A DNA stretch of 64,000 bases from Pseudopedobacter sp035496935 (GTDB taxonomy: Bacteria > Bacteroidota > Bacteroidia > Sphingobacteriales > Sphingobacteriaceae). The notes beneath the pieces are model-generated. The model was not told the DNA's origin. It saw only the letters and a program-made list of their open reading frames with translations, and searched no databases. This document shows positions 9,144 to 18,311 of this stretch, in pieces. Location of the stretch: positions 1 to 64,000 of the forward strand of contig DATJED010000023.1 in the NCBI GenBank assembly GCA_035496935.1, given 5' to 3'. The translations under genes and the position numbers were made by a program. How positions within the stretch are numbered: position 1 is the first letter of the stretch; every line of letters starts with the position of its first letter.

Positions 9144-10361
9144 ATGGGAAAAGAGCTATTGCTTTCATTATGCCTGCTAATAAGCTTTACTGCGAATGCA
9201 ATCACCAAAAAGAAAAAAATAGAAGGGCAGGAGCAACGCAAGTTTCTGATAGAAAGCATGCTGAAAATTGCCGATCCGGTTTTAAACGCTTTAAGCGAAA
9301 ACCAATTGAAAGCAAAAATGCCGGTGGAAACAGCCAAAGGACAAGAAGCTGGCAGACGAGAGGTTACTTATTTGGAGGCTTTTGGCAGGTTGATAGGAGG
9401 GATGGCGCCTTGGCTGGAGCTTGGTGCTGATGATTCCGCTGAAGGAAAGCTGAGAGAAAAATACATATTGTTGGTTCAAAAGTGTATCCATAACGCAACA
9501 GATTCCGCCTCTGCTGATTTTATGAATTTCAGCAAGGGTGGGCAACCAGTGGTAGATGCCGCTTTTTTTGCTCACGCATTATTAAGGGCACCAAAAACTT
9601 TGTGGGAACCTTTAGATGCAACAACAAAGGCAAACGTTATTCGTCAGCTGAAAGCTTCACGGATTATTAAGCCCTATTACAGCAATTGGCTTTTGTTTAG
9701 CGCCATGGTTGAAACAGCTATTTATAAGTTTGATGCCGGAGCAGATTTTATGCGGATTGATTATGCCATAAAATCACACCAGAACTGGTATTTGGGCGAC
9801 GGCATTTATGGCGATGGACCCGATTTCCATTGGGATTATTACAATAGTTTCGTGATCCAGCCCATGCTGTTGGATATTACCAAAATTGCTTTGCGAGACA
9901 AAAGGTTATATCAGCGGTTTTTAGCAAGGGCAACTAGATACGCGGAGATTCAGGAAAGATTGATTTCTCCTGAAGGAACTTACCCGCCAATTGGCAGGTC
10001 GTTAACTTACCGATTTGGGGCTTTTCAACTACTGTCGCAAATTGCCCTGCAGAAAAATTTACCAAAAGAAGTTTCGCCAGAGCAGGTGCGTTGCGCATTG
10101 TACACCGTTGTAAAAAATCAAATTGAAGCACCCGGAACTTTTGATAAAAACGGTTGGCTTACTATTGGCATTTACGGACATCAGCCCGGTTTAGGCGAAA
10201 TTTATATTTCTACCGGAAGTTTGTACCTGTGCTCGCAGGTGTTCTTGGTTTTAGGATTGCCGGCGAACGACCCCTTTTGGACTAATCCAAATGCAGATTG
10301 GACACAGAAAAAACTTTGGAGCGGTCAATCTGTACTAATAGATCATGCTTTACCTCATTAA
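9144..10361 (+). CDS. Second DUF2264 family secreted protein
   Basis: 405 residues with a signal peptide (MGKELLLSLCLLISFTANA). The body aligns by eye with the N-terminal toroid of the preceding gene: an early helix pair, EAFGRLIGGMAPWLELG, then SNWLLFSAMVETAIYKF and GDGIYGDGPDFHWDYYNSF. It lacks the C-terminal beta-rich extension of the 683-residue paralogue. The length suits the single-domain DUF2264 form. Substrate is unknown; the pairing suggests related but distinct linkages. Its stop codon is one base from the next start, so the two genes are translationally linked. Confidence 0.82.
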   Translation: MGKELLLSLCLLISFTANAITKKKKIEGQEQRKFLIESMLKIADPVLNALSENQLKAKMPVETAKGQEAGRREVTYLEAFGRLIGGMAPWLELGADDSAEGKLREKYILLVQKCIHNATDSASADFMNFSKGGQPVVDAAFFAHALLRAPKTLWEPLDATTKANVIRQLKASRIIKPYYSNWLLFSAMVETAIYKFDAGADFMRIDYAIKSHQNWYLGDGIYGDGPDFHWDYYNSFVIQPMLLDITKIALRDKRLYQRFLARATRYAEIQERLISPEGTYPPIGRSLTYRFGAFQLLSQIALQKNLPKEVSPEQVRCALYTVVKNQIEAPGTFDKNGWLTIGIYGHQPGLGEIYISTGSLYLCSQVFLVLGLPANDPFWTNPNADWTQKKLWSGQSVLIDHALPH

Positions 10362-10362
10362 A

Positions 10363-11688
10363 ATGGATATCATCAGATTTAGAATTTTAAGCATATTACT
10401 TGTTTTGGTGGCGTACACGAATCTGTATGCCCAAAATCCGCCTAAGGTAAAAATAATTCCGGTTGCAGAAGCTTGGGCAGGTAATACGGTAAATACGGCT
10501 GTTTTCCGGAAGAACTCAATCGTTACTTTTAAAAACAACCAATACATTGCTTTTTACGACGCTGAAAGCAACGTAATTCTGGGTAAACGGAAAATAAATA
10601 GCCAAAATTGGACAATTGAAAAAACAAGCTATAAAGGCAATATAAAAGATGCGCACAACATCATTAGTATAATGGTTGATGGCGATGGTTTTTTACATAT
10701 AGCATGGGATCATCATAATAACAAATTGCACTATGCAAAATCAATAAATTCAGGGTCTTTAAAACTCGGTCCACCGATACAAATGGTTGGTTCAGAGGAA
10801 GAAAAAGTGTCGTACCCAGAGTTTTATAAGTTGAACGATGATAAACTGCTGTTTTTTTATAGGGACGGAGGATCTGGAAATGGCGATTTGTTAATGAACA
10901 GTTACGATGTTAAAACAAAAACATGGACACGCTTACAAAGTAACCTTATTAGCGGAGAGGGAAAAAGAAATGCTTATTGGCAAGCTTGTATCGATAAATT
11001 TGGTTTTATCCACATTTCTTGGGTTTGGCGAGAAAGTCCAAACGTTGCAAGCAACCATGATATGGCTTATGCCTGTTCAAAAGATGGAGGTTTAACCTGG
11101 GAAAATTCGAAAGGTGTTAATTACCAACTTCCTATAAGGGCGTCCTCGGCGGAGTATGCAGTTAAAATTCCACAAAACCACGAACTTATTAACCAAACTT
11201 CAATGGCTTGTGATGAAAAAGGAAACCCGTTTATCGCTACTTATTGGCGAGATAATGGTACAGACATTCCTCAATACCATCTTATTTATAACCTCGATAA
11301 TGAATGGAAAACACGGAGTCTTGCTTTTAGGAAAACGCCATTTAGTTTAAGTGGTAGCGGAACTAAACAAATACCGATTTCTCGTCCGCAAATTTTAGTT
11401 AAAGGCAAAGGCAACAAAGCTTCGATACTCCTCATTTTCAGGGATGAAGAACGAGGCAACAAAGTATCGGCCTTGAGCCTAAAAAATATAAACGATACCG
11501 GATGGAGTGTTTTTGATTTATACAGCCAGGATATAGGTTCTTGGGAACCCACCTATGATACCGAACTATGGAAAAAGGCATTTAAGCTTAACCTTTTTAT
11601 GCAACGCACAGTGCAAAAAGACGGAGAAGGTTTAACTCAAACACCGCCTCAACCAGTAAATGTATTAGAATTTAAACCCCGTTTTTAA
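10363..11688 (+). CDS. BNR_4 seven-bladed propeller enzyme (GH145/PL-type candidate)
   Basis: 441 residues from ATG 10363. An upstream in-frame ATG at 10345 overlaps the previous gene, and 10363 gives the better signal peptide (MDIIRFRILS to NLYAQ). The sequence shows BNR_4 propeller features: GNTVNTAVF near the start, DAHNIISIMVDGDGFLHIAWDHHNN, FFYRDGGSGNG, NAYWQACIDKFGFIHISWVWRE and SRPQILV. The conserved His pair in WDHH is typical. This fold is shared by ulvan lyases, L-rhamnosyl-glucuronate lyases and GH145 rhamnosidases. With GH105 next door and a galactanase upstream, action on terminal rhamnose-glucuronate of arabinogalactan is the most economical reading, but lyase and hydrolase cannot be told apart here. 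Confidence 0.8.
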   Translation: MDIIRFRILSILLVLVAYTNLYAQNPPKVKIIPVAEAWAGNTVNTAVFRKNSIVTFKNNQYIAFYDAESNVILGKRKINSQNWTIEKTSYKGNIKDAHNIISIMVDGDGFLHIAWDHHNNKLHYAKSINSGSLKLGPPIQMVGSEEEKVSYPEFYKLNDDKLLFFYRDGGSGNGDLLMNSYDVKTKTWTRLQSNLISGEGKRNAYWQACIDKFGFIHISWVWRESPNVASNHDMAYACSKDGGLTWENSKGVNYQLPIRASSAEYAVKIPQNHELINQTSMACDEKGNPFIATYWRDNGTDIPQYHLIYNLDNEWKTRSLAFRKTPFSLSGSGTKQIPISRPQILVKGKGNKASILLIFRDEERGNKVSALSLKNINDTGWSVFDLYSQDIGSWEPTYDTELWKKAFKLNLFMQRTVQKDGEGLTQTPPQPVNVLEFKPRF

Positions 11689-11705
11689 TAAACAATTATA
11701 AAATT

Positions 11706-12848
11706 ATGCGATTAAAATTAATGTCATTGCTTGCCATAATTATTTTTTTGGCCGGCTGTGCTGCTAAAAAAGATAAAACGTTTAATGCAAATATATCTGA
11801 GGATAGTATTCTGGAAATAATAGATAAGGTAAATACCCATTGGCAACAGGAGCATCCGCAAGCAGGTAACGCTTTTTGGGATAATGCGGCATACCACACC
11901 GGTAACATGGCAGCGTATGCGGTTACAAAAAATCAAGCATATAAAGCATATTCAGAAAAATGGGCGCAAAAAAACAACTGGAAAGGCGCAACGTCAAATA
12001 ATAAAGCCGAATGGAAATATAGCTATGGCGAAAAACCAACCTATGTACTTTTTGGCGATTGGCAGGTTTGCTTCCAAACCTACATAGATTTATACAATTT
12101 AGATGAAGTAAAAGACAAGAAAAAAATCGCAAGGGCATTGGAAGTAATGCAATATCAAATGAATACCCCAAATAACGATTATTGGTGGTGGGCCGACGGT
12201 TTGTATATGGCAATGCCTGTGATGACCAAATTGTATAAGTTAACCGGAGAACAACAATATCTTGATAAACTTTACGAGTATTTTAAATATGCCGATGACT
12301 TGATGTTTGATAAGGATGCACACCTGTATTACCGGGATGGGAAATACATTTATCCGAAACATACAAGTGTAAATGGTTTAAAAGATTTTTGGGCTCGGGG
12401 CGATGGATGGGTGTTTGCCGGTTTGGCGAAAGTATTGGCAGATTTGCCGAAAGATTTCAAACATTACGATTTGTTTCTTAAACGATACCAACAAATGGCG
12501 GTTGCCTTGGCTCAAGCGCAACAGGCAGGCGGCTATTGGACACGCAGTATTTTGGACCCTGCGCATGCTCCTGGGCCCGAAACAAGTGGAACAGCATTTA
12601 TAACTTATGGATATTTGTGGGGAATGAATAATGGTTTGTTGAACAAGGCAGATTATGCGCCTATTATCCAAAAATCGTGGAAATACCTTACCGAAGTTGC
12701 GCTACAGCCCGACGGTGCAGTGGGCTACGTACAGCCTATCGGCGAGAAAGCAATTCCGGGGCAAGTGGTAGATAAAAATTCCACCGCTAATTTTGGAGTC
12801 GGTGCATTTTTATTGGCATCAAGCGAAATGTATAGGTTCTTAGATTAA
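11706..12848 (+). CDS. GH105 unsaturated uronyl hydrolase, lipoprotein
   Basis: 380 residues with a lipobox (FLAGC, Cys near 18), so it is anchored to a membrane facing the periplasm. The alpha/alpha-barrel motifs of the YteR/YesR (GH105) family are visible: NAAYHTGNMAAY, WWWADGLYMAMP with the likely catalytic Asp near 164, the substrate-site stretch KDFWARGDGWVFAGL, and GTAFITYGYLWGMNNGLL. GH105 enzymes hydrate the 4,5-unsaturated uronic acid left by polysaccharide lyases. Its presence after the BNR_4 gene supports a lyase step in this pathway. It is part of the co-directional run from 5.9 kb. Confidence 0.9.
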   Translation: MRLKLMSLLAIIIFLAGCAAKKDKTFNANISEDSILEIIDKVNTHWQQEHPQAGNAFWDNAAYHTGNMAAYAVTKNQAYKAYSEKWAQKNNWKGATSNNKAEWKYSYGEKPTYVLFGDWQVCFQTYIDLYNLDEVKDKKKIARALEVMQYQMNTPNNDYWWWADGLYMAMPVMTKLYKLTGEQQYLDKLYEYFKYADDLMFDKDAHLYYRDGKYIYPKHTSVNGLKDFWARGDGWVFAGLAKVLADLPKDFKHYDLFLKRYQQMAVALAQAQQAGGYWTRSILDPAHAPGPETSGTAFITYGYLWGMNNGLLNKADYAPIIQKSWKYLTEVALQPDGAVGYVQPIGEKAIPGQVVDKNSTANFGVGAFLLASSEMYRFLD

Positions 12849-12927
12849 AAACTTGCCTCACAAAAGAAGCACAGCGATTGGCGAAAAATTGGAAACTGAA
12901 CATAAAGTTTAACAAAACTCTGTAATC

Positions 12928-13926
12928 ATGCTTTATAATAAAAGAATACTTTTTGTTTTGTTTTTTCTGTTGATGAACAGCACATTACGCTCGCAAACTA
13001 AAGATCGACGGTTTAAGGAAAATATCCTTCTAGATTCCATACGTCTTAGCGATCCTTGTATATTGGCAGATAAAAAAACAGCCACTTATTACATGACGGG
13101 AACCGGTGGGCAACTTTGGAGAAGTGGAGACCTGAGAAAATGGACAGGTCCATATAATGTCGTAAAGATAGATTCTACTTCTTGGATGGGTAAAAATCCC
13201 ATGATTTGGGCTGCCGAATTACATAAATACAAGAACCGCTACTATTACTTTGCTACATTCACCAATCGAGACGTAATAATTGATACAGTAAAAGGTAATA
13301 AAATTGAGCGTCGGGCTTGCCATATTTTAGTGAGCGATCATCCGGATGGACCTTATGTGCCGATGAAAGATTTAACCTACCTTCCTGCAGATATACCAAC
13401 ACTTGACGGAACGCTTTGGGTGGATAAAGATCAACAGCCCTATCTTGTTTATTGTCATGAGTGGTTGCAGAACTGGAACGGAACTATTGAAAAGATACGG
13501 TTAAAACCCGACTTTAGCGGTACACTGGGTAATAGTAAATTACTTTTTAAGGCCAGTGAATCGCCCTGGAGCAAAGAACGCAACGAAAAGGGCGAAACAG
13601 TTTTCAATAAAGTTACCGATGGTCCCTGGTTATTCCGTACGCAAACCGGCAGGTTAGGTATATTGTGGACGAGCTGGATTTTTGACATTTATACACAAGG
13701 TGTGGCATATTCTAAAAGCGGAACGCTGGACGGCCCGTGGATTCATGAAAAAGAACCAATAACACCTCCCAATTTTGGTCATGGAATGCTGTTCAGAACT
13801 TTTGACGGCAAATTGCTGATGTCTGTTCATAGCCACAGGAATGATAACGGACGTTATATCCGGGTTCCCCATTTATTTGAGGTAGATGATTCAGGCGATA
13901 AGATTGTGGTAGGAAAAGAATACTAA
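12928..13926 (+). CDS. GH43 family glycosidase
   Basis: 332 residues with a signal peptide (cleavage near LRSQ, about residue 23). A five-bladed propeller GH43 is indicated by LSDPCILAD (base Asp near 42), DGTLWVDKDQQPYLVYCHEW (second Asp) and VTDGPWLFRTQTGRLGILWTSW, where the motif usually carrying the acid Glu reads TDGPW. The assignment of the general acid is therefore uncertain. Family members are mostly alpha-L-arabinofuranosidases, beta-xylosidases or galactanases. In this cluster arabinofuranosidase or galactosidase activity is likely, but specificity cannot be read from sequence. Confidence 0.82.
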   Translation: MLYNKRILFVLFFLLMNSTLRSQTKDRRFKENILLDSIRLSDPCILADKKTATYYMTGTGGQLWRSGDLRKWTGPYNVVKIDSTSWMGKNPMIWAAELHKYKNRYYYFATFTNRDVIIDTVKGNKIERRACHILVSDHPDGPYVPMKDLTYLPADIPTLDGTLWVDKDQQPYLVYCHEWLQNWNGTIEKIRLKPDFSGTLGNSKLLFKASESPWSKERNEKGETVFNKVTDGPWLFRTQTGRLGILWTSWIFDIYTQGVAYSKSGTLDGPWIHEKEPITPPNFGHGMLFRTFDGKLLMSVHSHRNDNGRYIRVPHLFEVDDSGDKIVVGKEY

Positions 13927-13955
13927 AATATACATTACTATATAATGAATTAATT

Positions 13956-15893
13956 ATGAAGAGCTTGAAGTCATCTTTTTTATTGATGCTTACTTTATTT
14001 TCGGTGAGCAGTTTTGCACAACAAAAGTCATCAGAAAACTTTTCGGGTTATCTATTTGCCTATTTTGAAGGCTCTGGAAATAAAGATTTGCAAGAACAAT
14101 TACGTTTTGCGGTGAGTGCCGATGCACAAAATTGGTATGCGCTTAACAACAATCAACCCATTATTCCTTCTTCTACAATCTCTAAAACAGGAGGAATCAG
14201 AGATCCACATATTTTACGAAGCAATGATGGCAAACGCTTTTTTATCGTGGCGACGGATATGTTCACTATAAAAAATGGATGGGACAATAATCCGGGAATT
14301 ACATTAATGAGTTCACCAGATCTAATAAACTGGAAACACGGCATTGTTGATTTGGCAAAAGTCTATCCTAAAAAGTTCGGAAATGTAAAGTGGGTTTGGG
14401 CCCCACAAACTATTTACGATCCTCAAGCAAAAAAGTACTTAGTATATTTTACAGTTCGTAATCATAACAATGAGAAGCTAGATTTTTACTCGGCTTATGC
14501 CAACAAAGATTTTACAGGTTTCGAGGCAGAACCCAAATTAATGTTCAGCCCAAAATATGGCGGAATAGATGGCGATATCATCTATAAAGACGGTTTATAC
14601 CACTTTTTTTATAAGGGGAACACCAAAGATGCAGATGGCAAGGAAATTAAAAATGGCATTCAGCAAGCCACCAGTAAATCGTTAAAAGGCCCATGGAAAG
14701 AGGACTTTAAATATTTAGATGCTTATGCGGGGAGCAAAACGCATGTAGAAGGTTCTAGCATTTTTAAACTGAATAATAGCGATGATTATATTTTGATGTA
14801 CGATTTATACTCCAGCCAAAAATACGAGTTCCAGAGGAGCAAAGACCTCATCAATTTTACCGAAAAGCCAGAATCGTTCACAAAAAACTTTAGCCCACGC
14901 CATGGCAGTATCATCAGCATTACCAAACCCGAAGCCCGTAATTTGCAGGCAAAATGGGGCGGAGTGCCCGGCGAATTGCTTTCGCCAACAGTTGCCGGTG
15001 ATGTTTATCAGTTTGAATCAAAAGGGAATCCGATAATTACACATGAATTTACTGCCGATCCGGCTGCATTTGTTGAAAACGATAAACTTTGGCTTTACAC
15101 CGGACATGATTTTGACGGAAACCAAAAGGGCTACAAAATGAAAGATTGGTTGGTATTTTCAACCACCGATATGAAAAATTGGACACAATATCCATCGCCC
15201 TTAAAGGCAAGTGATTTCTCTTGGGCAAAAAGTGGAGATGCTTGGGCAGGACAGGTAACAAAACGCAACGGCAAATACTACTGGTATATTTGTACCAATT
15301 GGAGCGGAATAGGTGTTGCAGTTGCCGATAAGCCCGAAGGACCTTTTAAGGATGCAATTGGCAAACCTTTGTTAACCAAAGAAGATTGTTTTGCGTCCAC
15401 ACATTCCTGGGCCTGTTTGGATCCGACGGTTTTTATTGATGATGATGGGCAAGCTTGGCTTTTTTGGGGCAACCGAGAATGTTACTACGCTAAACTTAAA
15501 GCTAATATGGTTGAGATAGATGGCGATATCAAACAGATTAAATTTACCGATGTTAATTATACCGAAGCACCTTGGGTGCATAAAAAAGACGGTAAATATT
15601 ATTTATCGTACGCAACAGGTTTCCCTGAAAAAATATCCTATTCTATGTCAGATCATATTGAAGGACCCTACAAATATCAGGGTGTTTTAAATGAAATTGC
15701 CGGCAACAGCAATACCAACCATCAGGCAATTGTTGAACTTAACGGACAATGGTATTTTATTTACCATAACGGTGGTTTACAAAACGGCGGCAACAGTTAT
15801 AGCCGTTCGGTTTGTATTGATAAATTAGAATACTTACCGGATGGAAAAATGAAAAGAGTACAAATGACCACGGAAGGTATTGGACAGCAATAA
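13956..15893 (+). CDS. Two-module GH43-GH43 glycosidase
   Basis: 645 residues with a signal peptide (to SSFAQ). Two complete GH43 propellers are fused. Module 1 (about 30-325): base Asp in GGIRDPHI (83), second Asp in GGIDGDIIY (about 205) and acid Glu in HVEGSSIF (about 264). Module 2 (about 345-640): Asp in FTADPAAFV (about 369), Asp in CLDPTVFID (about 488) and Glu in YTEAPWVHK (about 536). Both modules keep all three acidic residues, so both may be active and could remove two sugars from one side chain. It is the last gene of the enzyme run and no terminator hairpin is obvious after it. Confidence 0.88.
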   Translation: MKSLKSSFLLMLTLFSVSSFAQQKSSENFSGYLFAYFEGSGNKDLQEQLRFAVSADAQNWYALNNNQPIIPSSTISKTGGIRDPHILRSNDGKRFFIVATDMFTIKNGWDNNPGITLMSSPDLINWKHGIVDLAKVYPKKFGNVKWVWAPQTIYDPQAKKYLVYFTVRNHNNEKLDFYSAYANKDFTGFEAEPKLMFSPKYGGIDGDIIYKDGLYHFFYKGNTKDADGKEIKNGIQQATSKSLKGPWKEDFKYLDAYAGSKTHVEGSSIFKLNNSDDYILMYDLYSSQKYEFQRSKDLINFTEKPESFTKNFSPRHGSIISITKPEARNLQAKWGGVPGELLSPTVAGDVYQFESKGNPIITHEFTADPAAFVENDKLWLYTGHDFDGNQKGYKMKDWLVFSTTDMKNWTQYPSPLKASDFSWAKSGDAWAGQVTKRNGKYYWYICTNWSGIGVAVADKPEGPFKDAIGKPLLTKEDCFASTHSWACLDPTVFIDDDGQAWLFWGNRECYYAKLKANMVEIDGDIKQIKFTDVNYTEAPWVHKKDGKYYLSYATGFPEKISYSMSDHIEGPYKYQGVLNEIAGNSNTNHQAIVELNGQWYFIYHNGGLQNGGNSYSRSVCIDKLEYLPDGKMKRVQMTTEGIGQQ

Positions 15894-16021
15894 ATATTAC
15901 GGTAATATATTTTTTACCGAAGATGGCGAGCTACTGTTAATAAGGAGGTTCCTTGATTTTTTAAACCTAAATCCTCTATCAAATTGGCACACGGGTTTAT
16001 TTATTGAATGTTTTTTAGTGC

Positions 16022-16837
16022 TTAGCTAATCAACGGATCTTTTTCTTTTTTGAAATGGTTGTAAACTAACTTATCCAAAAATGCCGGAATAAATTTCTGT
16101 AAAGTAACGGTAAGCTTTCCTTGTCCGGTCATTACCAATAATCTTTTCCTAGCTTCAACGCCGTCAGCAATACGTTTAGCAACCTCGTCACTGGTCATCA
16201 TCTTACCTTCATCCATGGAAGATTCTCCTTGCGGTTTGGCGCTGTCGTTCAAAGCAACGTTACGGATATTGGAAGCCGTAAAACCCGGACATGCCAGCAT
16301 CACATGTAAATTGTTTTTTAGATTTTCCGTACGTAAAGATTCGAAAAAACCGTTCATCGCAAATTTGGAAGCCGAGTAGCCTGTTCGCCCCGGTAAACCT
16401 TTAAAGCCAGCAATAGAAGAAACGCCTACAACGGAACCTCCACGGTTTAAAAGCTCGTCTAGCGCATATTTTGTGCAATAAACCGTTCCCCAGAAGTTGA
16501 TGTCCATTACCTTTTTTAGTACTTCCAAATCCAAATCTTTAAACAAGGCCCGCATAGAAATACCAGCATTATTAATTAAAATATCAATCTGCCCAAAAGT
16601 AGAAATGGTTTGTTGCATTAAATGTTTGCAATCTTCTTCTACGCTTACATCTGTTTGTACAGCCAGCGTTTTTACCCCGTATTGGTCGTGAATTTGTTGA
16701 GTAGTTTCACAAAGTTTAACATATTGCCTTGCGGCGAGTACAACATCTGCACCTCTTTTAGCAAACTCATAAGCGCAAGATTCGCCAATGCCACTTGATG
16801 CGCCGGTAATAACAACAACTTTACCTTTTAAACTCAT
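16022..16837 (-). CDS. SDR-family oxidoreductase
   Basis: 271 residues, a classical short-chain dehydrogenase. It has the cofactor-binding TGASSGIG near residues 11-18, NNAG near 89, the catalytic Ser in VSSIAG, and YSASK (Tyr/Lys). There is no Asp after the second strand that would settle NAD versus NADP. Around 40 residues after the active site form the substrate loop, and the C terminus (KFIPAFLDKLVYNHFKKEKD) is basic and amphipathic, as in membrane-associated lipid or sterol-type SDRs. It starts one base after the end of the glycosyltransferase gene and probably forms an operon with it and recR. Confidence 0.88.
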   Translation of the reverse strand: MSLKGKVVVITGASSGIGESCAYEFAKRGADVVLAARQYVKLCETTQQIHDQYGVKTLAVQTDVSVEEDCKHLMQQTISTFGQIDILINNAGISMRALFKDLDLEVLKKVMDINFWGTVYCTKYALDELLNRGGSVVGVSSIAGFKGLPGRTGYSASKFAMNGFFESLRTENLKNNLHVMLACPGFTASNIRNVALNDSAKPQGESSMDEGKMMTSDEVAKRIADGVEARKRLLVMTGQGKLTVTLQKFIPAFLDKLVYNHFKKEKDPLIS

Positions 16838-16838
16838 A

Positions 16839-17615
16839 TTAAAATTTTAAAAAATACTTTTTTGCAAAAATAAACATAGAGCCGTAAAAGCTCCTAATAT
16901 ATCGTAAACTAAGCTTGTGTGTGCTTTGCCCTTTAAAATGTGTAATGTAAACTTCGGGGAAATAATAGTTTTTGTAGCCTGCTAAACTTAAACGGTACGA
17001 TAGGTCAACATCTTCGCCGTACATAAAAAAATGTTCATCAAATAAGCCTACTTTTTTCAAGGCACTGTTACGCAAAAGCATAAACGCACCGGTTAAAACA
17101 TCCGCTTCTTGGGTTTCCAACGCACTGCTCCAGCCCATGTAATATCGGTTAAAAAACCTTGATTTCGGAAAAAGACGGTACAAACCCGAAAGTTTACAAA
17201 AAGAAACCCAAGGTGTTGGCAATCCTCTTTTTGATTCTGGAAGAAACCTACCTTTTCCGTCAAGTATTCTTACTCCCAAACTGCCAGCCTCCAGATGATG
17301 GTCTAAAAAATCAATCGCTTTTAACAATGTGTCTTTTTCGGTTATTGTATCGGGGTTAATCACCAAGATGTACTCACCTTTTGCCAGTGAGATAGCTTGG
17401 TTGTTGGCCACCGAAAAACCTTCATTTTTTGCGTTAGCAATTAAATTGATTTTGGGATAAGCTTGTTTTATAAGCTCGACAGTTCCGTCTACGGAAGCAT
17501 TATCTACCACAAAAAATTCGCTATCAATATCCTTAGAAGCCACTAATAAAGAATCAATTGCCTGTTTTAGCAAATCTTTAACATTATAGCTTACAATAAT
17601 GATAGATAGTTTCAA
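16839..17615 (-). CDS. Family 2 glycosyltransferase
   Basis: 258 residues with a GT-A fold. The nucleotide-sugar strand starts SIIIVSYN, with VVDNASVDGT near residue 37 and the acidic ILVINPDT near 86. A motif typical of rhamnosyl- and galactosyl-type GT2 enzymes follows: GAFMLLRNSALKKVGLFDE then GEDVDLSYRL. No transmembrane helix is seen, so it is cytoplasmic or peripheral, transferring a sugar onto cell-surface polysaccharide or lipid. Four bases separate it from recR upstream. Donor and acceptor are not predictable. Confidence 0.88.
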   Translation of the reverse strand: MKLSIIIVSYNVKDLLKQAIDSLLVASKDIDSEFFVVDNASVDGTVELIKQAYPKINLIANAKNEGFSVANNQAISLAKGEYILVINPDTITEKDTLLKAIDFLDHHLEAGSLGVRILDGKGRFLPESKRGLPTPWVSFCKLSGLYRLFPKSRFFNRYYMGWSSALETQEADVLTGAFMLLRNSALKKVGLFDEHFFMYGEDVDLSYRLSLAGYKNYYFPEVYITHFKGQSTHKLSLRYIRSFYGSMFIFAKKYFLKF

Positions 17616-17619
17616 AAGC

Positions 17620-18237
17620 TTATTTGCTAAGAGAATTTTCGTAAGGAACCCTGGTGGTGATGGATCTTCCCAAAGTTAATTCATCGGCGTATTCAATTTC
17701 GCCACCAAAAGCAATTCCTCTGGCCAAAGTGCTAATTTTTATATTCGCCGATAAAAGTTTTTTATGGAGGTAAAAAATAGTGGTGTCACCTTCCATGGTT
17801 GCGCTCAACGCAAAAATCACCTCCTCAACTTCTTCATTGGCAACCCGTTCTACCAATTGATTAATGGTTAAATCCGACGGACCGATGCCATCCATTGGCG
17901 AAATTAATCCGTTTAAAACGTGGTACAAGCCATTGTATTGATGTGTGTTTTCTATCGCCATAATATCTCGGCTATCTTCTACCACACAAATAATATTCTG
18001 GTTTCTTTTGTTTGAGGTACATATCTCGCAATACTCGGCATCAGAAATATGATGGCATTTTTTGCAAAACTTAATGTTATTTTTAAGCAAAGTTAAGCTT
18101 TCGGTAAATTTGCTAACCTCGCTATTATCTTGGTTTAAAAGATGCAAAACCAAACGTAAGGCTGTTTTTTGCCCTATACCGGGCAATTTCCCAAATTCTG
18201 AAACTGCATTCTCTAATAATTTAGAGGAAAAATTCAT
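17620..18237 (-). CDS. recR: Recombination mediator RecR
   Basis: 205 residues, the normal RecR length. It has an N-terminal helix-hairpin-helix (LPGIGQKTALRLVLHLL), the C4 zinc finger (CKKCHHISDAEYCEIC), a Toprim domain beginning ICVVEDSRDIMAIE, and a C-terminal Walker-B-like segment. RecR acts with RecF and RecO to load RecA onto gapped single-stranded DNA. It is the first gene of a minus-strand run with GT2 and SDR; the association looks positional, not functional. Confidence 0.96.
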   Translation of the reverse strand: MNFSSKLLENAVSEFGKLPGIGQKTALRLVLHLLNQDNSEVSKFTESLTLLKNNIKFCKKCHHISDAEYCEICTSNKRNQNIICVVEDSRDIMAIENTHQYNGLYHVLNGLISPMDGIGPSDLTINQLVERVANEEVEEVIFALSATMEGDTTIFYLHKKLLSANIKISTLARGIAFGGEIEYADELTLGRSITTRVPYENSLSK

Positions 18238-18311
18238 TTTGCTAAATTAAAAATTAAATGCTAATTAGCGATTGCTTTTTAAGCTTGGCCAATCATTAAA
18301 AACAAACAAAT

